In this document: positions 1-4,608 of the stretch, in pieces
Position numbering within the stretch: position 1 is the first letter of the stretch
Layout of the letters: the number at the start of each line of letters is the position of its first letter
DNA from: an uncultured Rubrobacteraceae bacterium
GTDB taxonomy: Bacteria; Actinomycetota; Rubrobacteria; Rubrobacterales; Rubrobacteraceae
DNA: 5,963 bases
NCBI GenBank assembly: GCA_902805985.1
Contig: CADCUW010000277.1
Coordinates: 1-5,963, forward strand
Direction: 5' to 3'
The notes under the pieces: generated by a model
Told to the model about the DNA's origin: nothing
Database searches by the model: none
The model's input: the letters and a program-made list of their open reading frames with translations, nothing else
Program-made: the position numbers and the translations under genes

Positions 1-145
1 CCTCCACCGTTACCGCGGCGAACCCCTCGCCCTCGAGCAGCTCGTTGGCGGCCTGCAGGATCGCCCGGCGCGCCCTCTCGCTGCGAGGCCGGCCCGGCGG
101 TCGGGGCCCCGGGTGATTCTCTGCGGGTTGCTCCACGGCCCGCAT
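1..145 (-). CDS. TetR/AcrR-family transcriptional regulator, N-terminal part (cut by window edge)
   Basis: Only the first 48 residues are visible; the gene runs leftward out of the window. After a basic, proline-rich tail, residues 18-48 read GRPRSERARR, then AILQAANELLEGEG, then FAAVTVE. This is the usual opening of a TetR/AcrR DNA-binding domain: helix 1, followed by the loop that leads into the helix-turn-helix. Members of this family are dimeric repressors whose C-terminal domain binds a small ligand, which is not visible here. The ATG at 145-143 is the first good start. A GTG at 163-161 is in frame, but neither has a clear ribosome binding site. The gene diverges from the EamA transporter with a palindrome between them, so it probably represses that transporter and itself. 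The family call is secure; the target is an inference. Confidence 0.85.
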   Translation of the reverse strand, partial: MRAVEQPAENHPGPRPPGRPRSERARRAILQAANELLEGEGFAAVTVE

Positions 146-183
146 ACTAGCAGCCCGCGTCACCGCGGAGAGAGGTAGATTAC

Positions 184-211
184 TGGACAGAACGTTTCGT
201 TTTGTTATTGT
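184..211 (+). promoter_or_regulatory. Candidate promoter of the transporter gene with an embedded operator
   Basis: TGGACA at 184-189 (5 of 6 bases of the sigma-70 type -35 box) and TATTGT at 206-211 (4 of 6 of the -10 box) are 16 bases apart. They face the transporter, about 70 bases ahead of its likely start. The spacer is almost entirely filled by the near-palindrome at 187-205, so a bound repressor would block RNA polymerase. The -10 box is weak, so this is a candidate only. Confidence 0.4.
187..205. promoter_or_regulatory. Candidate TetR-family operator (19-bp near-palindrome)
   Basis: The arms ACAGAACG and CGTTTTGT are separated by TTT and match as an inverted repeat at 7 of 8 positions. 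The site is AT-richer than its surroundings. It lies between a divergent TetR-type regulator and a transporter and sits between the candidate -35 and -10 boxes. Size, symmetry and placement fit a TetR-family operator; binding is inferred. Confidence 0.5.
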
Positions 212-279
212 CTGTCAAATGGTCACAGGACGAGCGGGGCGATGGGGCAAATGACGAGAGCCGGAAAACGTTGAGGCAC

Positions 280-1221
280 GTGGCAAGGGGCACGCCCGCC
301 GCATCGCTCACCACCGAAGAACCGGTCGGGGCGGGCCGCAGAGACGAACGGTCGAAGGCGACCCATCGTACGGAACTCTTCCTGCTTGCGGCGGTCCTCC
401 TGTTGGGCACCAACCCCGTGGCCGTCAAGTACGCCGTATCCGCCTTTGCCCCTCTGCCCTTCGTGGCCCTGAGGTTCACGGTGGCCGGTCTGCTGCTCCT
501 CAGCGTCGCACGCTGCCTGGGTTACGGGAGAGGCGTCGAGCGGGGGGATCTGCTGACCATGATGGGGGTTGGCGCGTTGGGTGTCGGGATGACGAACATG
601 CTCTTCACCTCGGGCGTGAACCTCACGAACGCGTCGGATACCGCCCTCCTCTATGCGGTCGTCCCGGTGTGGGGCATGATCCTGGGCTCCGTGCTGGGGC
701 TGGAGAGGCCCACTTTGAGGGGCATACTCGGGGTGGGCATAGCCTTCCTGGGCATCATCGTCGTCGTGTACGGGGGTCTGGGAGGGAGCGGCTCGAGCCT
801 CGAGGGAAACCTGTTGGTCCTGGCGGCCACGGTGTGCTGGGGATCTTACACCGTTCTGTCCTTGCCCCTCCTCGAGAAGTACTCGCCGCTGGTGGTCGCG
901 GCCTACACCATGCTCTTCGGGGGGCTGGCCGCTCTGCCGTTCGCCCTGCCGGGCTTGCTGGGGGCGGACTGGGATGCGATGGGCGCCGGTGCGTGGGCGG
1001 CGGTCGCCTACTCGACCGTCCTGGTGGCCGCATTCGGGTTCTTCGCCTGGCAGAGGGGAGCCTCCCTGCTTGGTGCCAACAGAGTGCTCGTCTACCAGTA
1101 CCTCATCACCTTCGTCGGGGTCGCCTCCGGCATGATTCTCCTGGGTGAGGGGCTCGGGGTCGAGAAGATCATCGGAGGGGCGATAATCCTCTTTGGCGTG
1201 TACCTGGCCCGGCGTCAGTAG
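280..1221 (+). CDS. EamA/DMT-superfamily transporter (10-TM permease)
   Basis: This is an inner-membrane permease of the drug/metabolite transporter superfamily, about 313 residues, with two EamA repeats of about five helices each. Helix 1 starts at about residue 31 (TELFLLAAVLLLG) and is followed by the family's typical ALRFTVAGLLLL segment. The second repeat starts near SSLEGNLLVLAATVCWGSY, and the protein ends just after its last helix (GGAIILFGVYLARRQ). DMT proteins export amino acids, metabolites or drugs; the sequence does not reveal the substrate. The start is uncertain. GTG at 280 has GAGG only 3 bases ahead, TTG at 271 has a weak GGA, and the frame is open back to a TTG at 202, which overlaps the candidate operator. 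The roughly 30 residues before helix 1 are polar. The divergent TetR regulator suggests induction by the transported compound. Confidence 0.85.
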   Translation: MARGTPAASLTTEEPVGAGRRDERSKATHRTELFLLAAVLLLGTNPVAVKYAVSAFAPLPFVALRFTVAGLLLLSVARCLGYGRGVERGDLLTMMGVGALGVGMTNMLFTSGVNLTNASDTALLYAVVPVWGMILGSVLGLERPTLRGILGVGIAFLGIIVVVYGGLGGSGSSLEGNLLVLAATVCWGSYTVLSLPLLEKYSPLVVAAYTMLFGGLAALPFALPGLLGADWDAMGAGAWAAVAYSTVLVAAFGFFAWQRGASLLGANRVLVYQYLITFVGVASGMILLGEGLGVEKIIGGAIILFGVYLARRQ

Positions 1222-1269
1222 TAAAGAGGCTCTGCGCTGTGCTCCCTCCTCCACCTTGCGAAGAGACGC

Positions 1270-1299
1270 GGAACGACGTGGAACGGCGTAGAACGGGGC
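1270..1299. repeat. Three tandem 10-bp units upstream of the first SDR gene
   Basis: GGAACGACGT, GGAACGGCGT and AGAACGGGGC follow one another without gaps. The first two differ at one base; the third is more diverged. One turn of the helix per unit would place equal faces on the same side, as in some regulator arrays. It could also be slippage in non-coding DNA. Confidence 0.5.
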
Positions 1300-1367
1300 G
1301 CAGGGTTTCTCTTCGCCGCGATGCCCTCCCTCGGGTACGGTCGTTGGTCACGGCTGCAGGTGGCATT

Positions 1368-1389
1368 GTTCGGTAAGATGGCGCCGAAC
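1368..1389. promoter_or_regulatory. Inverted repeat in the leader of the first SDR gene
   Basis: GTTCGG (1368-1373) and CCGAAC (1384-1389) form a perfect 6-bp inverted repeat around a 10-base centre that contains TAAGAT, a -10-like hexamer. It lies 48 bases ahead of the SDR start. It could be an operator for a dimeric regulator or a small hairpin in the mRNA leader. No good -35 box is seen at the correct distance. Confidence 0.3.
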
Positions 1390-1421
1390 GGATAAGGGCG
1401 TAACCGTGCGATGGGGGATGG

Positions 1422-1430
1422 GGAGAGGAG
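1422..1430 (+). promoter_or_regulatory. Ribosome binding site that decides the SDR start
   Basis: GGAGAGGAG ends 7 bases before the ATG at 1438. This favours 1438 over the in-frame ATG at 1411, which would place this strong site inside the coding region. Confidence 0.75.
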
Positions 1431-1437
1431 CCGGGCC

Positions 1438-2190
1438 ATGTTCTTGGAACTGCCGGAGAGGGTCGCCATCGTCACCGGGGCCGCGCGGGGAATAGGCTTC
1501 GCCGTCGCAGAGCGCCTCTCGCGGGCCGGCGCGCGCGTGGTGGTCGCCGACGTCGACGAACGGAGCGCCCTGGCAGCCGTAGACCGGCTGCGCGAAGGGG
1601 GGGCGGAGGCAGTGGAGGCTGTCGCGGACGTTACCAGGCCCGACGAGGTCGAAGCTATGGTCGAGCGCGCCATCGCCCTCTTCGGCGGGCTCGACATACT
1701 GGTGAACAACGCCGGCATTACCGGCAGCGACGCCCCTCTCTCTGAGGTCACCGACGAAGATTGGGAGAGGGTGATGGGCTTGAACCTGACCGCCACCTTC
1801 TACTGCTGCCGGGCAGCGATCTCCCGCATGCGCGAGCGGGGGGCGGGTGCCGTGGTCAACGTGGCCTCTATCTCGGGCAAGGAGGGCAACCCGAACATGA
1901 TCCCCTACTCGGTCTCCAAGGCCGGGGTGATCTGCCTGACCAAGGCTCTGGCCAAGGAGGTGGTCGACGACGGGGTGAGGGTGAACTGCGTGGCGCCGGC
2001 GGTTATCGAGACGCCGCTGCTCGAGCAGCTCGGACCGGAGGCCATCGAGTACATGACGAGCAAGGTCCCGATGGGGCGGATGGGGCGGCCCGAGGAGGTG
2101 GCGGCGGTGGTGCACTTCCTGGCCTCAGACGACGCGAGCTTCGTCACGGGCCAGTGCTACGACGCCAGCGGTGGTAGGGCGACGTACTAG
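1438..2190 (+). CDS. Classical SDR-family NAD(P)-dependent oxidoreductase (FabG-like fold)
   Basis: This is a complete 250-residue cytoplasmic short-chain dehydrogenase/reductase, exactly the family's usual length. Visible motifs are the cofactor loop TGAARGIG (13-20), D38 at the end of the second beta strand (favouring NAD over NADP), NNAG (90-93), N116, and the catalytic S144, Y157 and K161 (YSVSK). The usual PG after the active site is PA here (VAPAVIETP). The C-terminus is YDASGGRATY; as far as I recall, a SGGRATY ending occurs in SDRs acting on sugar-acid intermediates and in related FabG-like enzymes. The substrate cannot be read from the sequence, and a true FabG role is unlikely without neighbouring fatty-acid genes. 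The gene stands alone, 216 bases after the transporter, with its own strong ribosome binding site. The family is certain; the substrate is unknown. Confidence 0.92.
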   Translation: MFLELPERVAIVTGAARGIGFAVAERLSRAGARVVVADVDERSALAAVDRLREGGAEAVEAVADVTRPDEVEAMVERAIALFGGLDILVNNAGITGSDAPLSEVTDEDWERVMGLNLTATFYCCRAAISRMRERGAGAVVNVASISGKEGNPNMIPYSVSKAGVICLTKALAKEVVDDGVRVNCVAPAVIETPLLEQLGPEAIEYMTSKVPMGRMGRPEEVAAVVHFLASDDASFVTGQCYDASGGRATY

Positions 2191-2275
2191 TAAAGTAGTG
2201 AGGTGGGACGTAGCCTTAGCCTCGCCACCCCCCGAACGTGCGCAGAGACCAGCTAGACGCTAGCAAGGACGATAA

Positions 2276-2457
2276 GCTCGAACGGACGAGTATCGCACCA
2301 AGCGCGTCAACCTGGACATCTACACTCACCTCATGCCACGCATGCGGGAAGACCGCCGGGGGGGCTCGAAGAGGCGCTTGGAGTGGTTTGTTGGGACGGG
2401 ATACGCGGGCTGGGATCGCTCGGAATGCGCTTGCTCGATCGCGGTAAATACGCTTGA
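2276..2457 (+). pseudogene. Remnant of a tyrosine recombinase (phage-type integrase) C-terminus, frameshifted
   Basis: Read from 2276 (just after an in-frame TAA), the frame gives TKRVNLDIYTHLMPRMRED. This resembles the segment around the catalytic tyrosine near the end of tyrosine recombinases, typically like LDTYSHLLPGMQEEA. The Tyr codon is TAC at 2321-2323. After MRED the first frame drifts into unlikely sequence. Crossing to the next frame at the run of seven G (2358-2364) instead gives GGLEEALG, a plausible integrase tail, and that frame stops at 2455-2457. No GHSS-type segment or other catalytic residues precede the fragment, so only the last few dozen residues survive. The rest of 2191-2524 shows no gene. 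The match is short and made by eye, so confidence is moderate. Confidence 0.42.
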
Positions 2458-2524
2458 ATCCAACCGCAGGTCAGGCCTCTCTGGGACGCCATCAGGCCCT
2501 TTCTCCTACTTCAACAAACCCCCG

Positions 2525-3406
2525 CTAGAGCAAGTGCAGCAGATCCTCTCGCCCCCTCACGTCATGCAGCCACTCGGAAGGGATACTCCCTACGCCAAAC
2601 CGGGCCCCGAGGACCGCCCCTGCGACCGCGCCGTTGGTGTCGGCGTCTCCCCCGAGGCGTATCACGCGCTCGAGTCCCGGGCGAAAGTCCGGCGCGTCGA
2701 GCAGGCCGAGCAGGGCCAGGCGCGTGGTGTAGACGGTCCAGCCGCCCGGGTCGTGCTCGTAGCCGTCTAGCGGCCGCAGCGTCTCGCGGACGTGCTTGCC
2801 GGGCTCGTCCCTGCCCTCGACGAGCGCGTACGAGGCGTTCAAGGCGCCTTCGGGCCGGACCCCGTCGATCAGGTTGGCGACGAGGGCGGCGACGAGGGCG
2901 CCCGAGGCCCGTGCCTCCCAGGAGGGGTGCGTGAGCGCAGCTTCTATCCAGGCGTTCTCCACCGCTTCCTCGGCGCTCCCGGCCTTCGCCCCGTGCGACG
3001 CGGCCCGCATCACGGCGCCGTTGCCCTGGGCGTCCGGGTCTTCGGGCAGCGAGAGCGCCTCCGGGTGGACCCTGAGGTAGTCGAGGGCCTTGCGGGTCTG
3101 GTTGCCGATGTCCTTGGGGTCCGTGTCCTGCCAGGAGAGCATCTCGTCCCGCACCCGGCGCAGATCCAGCGAGCCACCCTCGTAGCCTGCAAGGACGGCC
3201 ATGGTCAGCGCGGTGTCGTCTGTGGCCTCGCCGGGCTCGAGGTCCAGCCACCCGCCGCCGACCATCCCGAGCGGACCTTCGGGCACCTCTTCGGGAGAGC
3301 AGAACTCGTGGGTGGCGCCGAGCGCGTCACCGACGGCGAGGCCCAGGATAGCTCCGGCTCGCCTGCCTTCCCTCGGCGGTAGTGATTGCAGGTCTTCGGG
3401 GTTCAC
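2525..3406 (-). CDS. ADP-ribosylglycohydrolase family protein (DraG/ARH type)
   Basis: This 293-residue protein is of normal length for the ADP-ribosylglycohydrolase family. Such enzymes hydrolyse the bond between ADP-ribose and a modified target (arginine in DraG and ARH1; serine or ADP-ribosyl polymers in ARH3) using two Mg2+ ions. Visible motifs are GLAVGDALG (22-30), TDDT (62-65, metal ligands), GNGAVMR (128-134), a TH-PSW segment around H160, and GGDADTNGA (252-260), whose D254, D256 and T257 should complete the metal site. All key residues are present, so it should be active. The GTG start at 3406-3404 follows the phosphatase stop by 2 bases, and GAGGGGG lies 9 bases ahead, so translation is probably coupled. 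The same frame stays open far upstream, but that part is a shadow of the phosphatase gene, not a fused domain. No ADP-ribosyltransferase or nitrogenase gene is in view, so the target is unknown. Confidence 0.9.
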   Translation of the reverse strand: MNPEDLQSLPPREGRRAGAILGLAVGDALGATHEFCSPEEVPEGPLGMVGGGWLDLEPGEATDDTALTMAVLAGYEGGSLDLRRVRDEMLSWQDTDPKDIGNQTRKALDYLRVHPEALSLPEDPDAQGNGAVMRAASHGAKAGSAEEAVENAWIEAALTHPSWEARASGALVAALVANLIDGVRPEGALNASYALVEGRDEPGKHVRETLRPLDGYEHDPGGWTVYTTRLALLGLLDAPDFRPGLERVIRLGGDADTNGAVAGAVLGARFGVGSIPSEWLHDVRGREDLLHLL

Positions 3407-3408
3407 GG

Positions 3409-3996
3409 TTAGCCGCCCCCTCGCCCGCGGAGGGTCGCCTCGAAGCGGCGCACGAAGTTCTCCTGCCCTTCGGTCTGGACGGTGCCCCTCCTGGCCGCCC
3501 GCACGGCGTCTATCGCTTCGTCGGCGGAGTGCTCCCCGATGGCGACCAGGACGCAAGCGGCGACGGTGCCCGTGCGCCCGAGGCCGCCGCGGCAGTGGAC
3601 GACCACGTTCTCTCCCCCGCGCATGCGCTCCACTATGTTTCGAATAAGCCCTTCGTACTCCTCGGCCTCCGCTTCCCTGGGGACGTCCATGTCCTCTATG
3701 GCGAAGCGGAGCACCTCTATGCCTCCCACGCGGTCTCGCTCGAAAAGCTCGGGGATGCCGTAGCCGCCGTACTCGTGCTCTTCGAGCACCGAGACGAGCA
3801 CGTCCGCCCTGTGCTCTTCCCTGAGCACCCTCAGGTCCGCCTCCAGGTCCCGCTCCCAGCGCCCGTGCCGCCCGGGCGTCCTCATTCCAGGGGCGAAGGT
3901 CATGCCGAGCCTGCCCGGTACCTTCGTGTGCTCCTCGGGCACGAAGTCTGCATAGATCGGGTGGGTCTCTGAGGTCCTCACATGCTCGCCTTCCAC
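3409..3996 (-). CDS. CDKN3-like dual-specificity/tyrosine phosphatase
   Basis: This cysteine-dependent phosphatase has about 195 residues. The signature HCRGGLGRTGT (134-144 from the GTG start) supplies the nucleophile C135 and the phosphate-binding R141. D102 or D104 in IEDMDVP is the likely general acid, and QTEGQENF near the C-terminus fits the glutamine loop. The N-terminal half (SETHPIYADF, PGRLGMTFAPG, GRWERDLEADL) resembles bacterial relatives of cyclin-dependent kinase inhibitor 3, a phosphatase despite its name. The target could be a phosphoprotein or a small phosphorylated molecule. Three starts are possible: GTG 3996 (GGAGAGGAG 5 bases ahead, chosen), GTG 3981 (giving MRTSETHP, with GGAAGG ahead), and ATG 4032 (weaker site). 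It is the first gene of an operon with the ADP-ribosylglycohydrolase. Confidence 0.88.
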   Translation of the reverse strand: MEGEHVRTSETHPIYADFVPEEHTKVPGRLGMTFAPGMRTPGRHGRWERDLEADLRVLREEHRADVLVSVLEEHEYGGYGIPELFERDRVGGIEVLRFAIEDMDVPREAEAEEYEGLIRNIVERMRGGENVVVHCRGGLGRTGTVAACVLVAIGEHSADEAIDAVRAARRGTVQTEGQENFVRRFEATLRGRGGG

Positions 3997-4001
3997 CGCT
4001 T

Positions 4002-4010
4002 CTCCTCTCC
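4002..4010 (-). promoter_or_regulatory. Ribosome binding site favouring the GTG start at 3996
   Basis: GGAGAGGAG on the minus strand ends 5 bases before GTG 3996. If ATG 4032 were the start, this purine-rich site would lie inside the coding region. Confidence 0.6.
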
Positions 4011-4041
4011 CGAAGCTTCCCCAGACGATCATACACGCCCA

Positions 4042-4055
4042 CCCTCGAAAGAGGG
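4042..4055. promoter_or_regulatory. Small hairpin in the leader of the phosphatase operon
   Basis: CCCTC and GAGGG form a perfect 5-bp stem with a 4-base loop (GAAA on the plus strand, TTTC on the minus strand). It sits between the candidate -10 box at 4067-4062 and the phosphatase starts. It is short; a role in translation or mRNA stability is only possible. Confidence 0.3.
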
Positions 4056-4061
4056 ATAAGC

Positions 4062-4067
4062 ATTCTA
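4062..4067 (-). promoter_or_regulatory. Candidate -10 box of the phosphatase/ADP-ribosylglycohydrolase operon
   Basis: TAGAAT on the minus strand matches the -10 consensus at 5 of 6 bases and lies 30-70 bases ahead of the possible phosphatase starts. I find no good -35 box 16-18 bases upstream, so an activator or another sigma factor might be needed, or the match is chance. Confidence 0.3.
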
Positions 4068-4363
4068 TTCTTGTAGTGCAGGGGTCCTTGAGGACAGGGT
4101 ATATTGCTCAAGGTCATCTCGTGGGCCAAGCGCTACAGTAAGACCGTCCCGGCGGGGCCCCGCCGGGAGGAAGCCCACCGGGGCGATGCAGAGCTTCTCC
4201 GTCCGTGCTGCGTCTCGGCCTAGTACGCCGGTCCCGTAAGGCTTCTGGCTCAACCTGCCTATCGTAACCAGCCACATGGTTGACGCGGGCTGCCTATACT
4301 TCCCGCCGCAATCCCTCCCCAGGCGCGGAATGCATCGGACCGGCCAGGGTACGCGCATAAAAC
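4068..4363. other. Structured non-coding stretch, possible remnant mobile element or long RNA leader
   Basis: No convincing gene lies here, but inverted repeats are dense. They include CCTTGAG/CTCAAGG (4086-4092/4107-4113), a competing GTCC-TTGA-GGAC hairpin (4084-4095), GTGGGC/GCCCAC (4121-4126/4173-4178) enclosing a perfect 22-bp palindrome (4147-4168), and AACCA/TGGTT (4266-4281) flanked by direct repeats CTGCCTAT (4255-4262, 4290-4297). CATTCTA stands directly on both borders (4061-4067, 4364-4370), as a target duplication might. On the minus strand a 97-codon frame (4358-4065) contains LGRDCGGKYRQP, LSQKPYGTG and GFLPAGPRRDGL. This is vaguely like the tails of TnpB-type proteins that overlap a structured guide RNA. 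That reading is speculative; a cis-acting leader of the phosphatase operon is the alternative. Confidence 0.35.
4147..4168. repeat. Perfect 22-bp GC-rich palindrome
   Basis: The arms TCCCGGCGGGG and CCCCGCCGGGA match fully with no spacer. As RNA it would form a very stable hairpin after opening a few central pairs. No T-run follows on either strand, so it is not a standard terminator. It lies inside the wider GTGGGC/GCCCAC stem. Confidence 0.85.
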
Positions 4364-4471
4364 CATTCTAAAGACCCCAGACACCGAAGCGAGCCCTCGC
4401 CCCGGTCAGGAGGTCATCTCCTCTTGCAGGGACGTTTGGGCCGCGTTCAACGACCCGGGGGCGCCGCGGGG

Positions 4472-4603
4472 ATGGCTCCCGGGTTCGCAACGCTCGTGCC
4501 GTCCGCGAAGGTACTGCGCATCGCGCCAGACGGCGATCTCAAGGTCCGTGCTTTAGGATGGAGCGTGCAGCTGGCGAACGGTAGAGTCGTAGCCGGGAGG
4601 TAG
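4472..4603 (+). pseudogene. Possible short remnant of a beta-propeller (SMP-30/gluconolactonase-like) gene
   Basis: A 43-codon frame reads GFATLVPSAKVLRIAPDGDL, then KVRALGWSVQLANGRVVAG, then TAG. VLRIAPDGDLKV resembles a propeller blade of SMP-30/lactonase proteins (X-V-x-R-hydrophobic-x-P-D-G), and ALGW followed by NGRVVAG resembles the next blade with several residues missing. It has no ribosome binding site. Its stop overlaps the earlier of two possible starts of the following SDR. It could equally be a chance frame in GC-rich DNA or a tiny leader peptide. Confidence 0.18.
4595..4600 (+). promoter_or_regulatory. Ribosome binding site that decides the second SDR start
   Basis: GGGAGG ends 8 bases before GTG 4609 but only 2 bases before GTG 4603, which favours 4609. 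Confidence 0.6.
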
Positions 4604-4608
4604 TGATC

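Noticed and set aside
213..218. Perfect TTGACA on the minus strand as the -35 box of the TetR gene
   Set aside because: No acceptable -10 hexamer lies 16-18 bases downstream on that strand, so a full promoter cannot be called.
251..274. ATG at 251 as the transporter start
   Set aside because: It is in a different frame and meets a stop after seven codons.
223..1254. A 343-codon minus-strand frame opposite the transporter
   Set aside because: It is rich in Gln, His, Arg and Pro with no family pattern, and it mirrors the transporter codons. It is a shadow of GC-rich coding DNA.
1348..2115. A 255-codon minus-strand frame opposite the first SDR
   Set aside because: No motif, His/Arg-rich, and fully overlaps an SDR with all catalytic residues.
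2202..2229. GGTGG/CCACC stem after the first SDR as a terminator
   Set aside because: Only 5 pairs with an 18-base loop and no T-run, so it is too weak to call.
2252..2264. GCTAG-ACG-CTAGC inverted repeat as an attachment core
   Set aside because: It is short, has no second copy in the window and no tRNA gene near it, so there is nothing to support an att site.
2471..2498. Direct repeat TCAGGCC (2471-2477 and 2492-2498)
   Set aside because: A 7-mer of this composition is expected by chance in GC-rich DNA, and nothing is bounded by it.
2525..4129. A single 534-codon minus-strand frame suggesting one fused phosphatase-hydrolase protein
   Set aside because: Only the part from 3406 down encodes hydrolase motifs. 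The upstream part is an arginine- and glycine-rich reading of the phosphatase gene in another frame, and the phosphatase has its own frame, motifs and stop.
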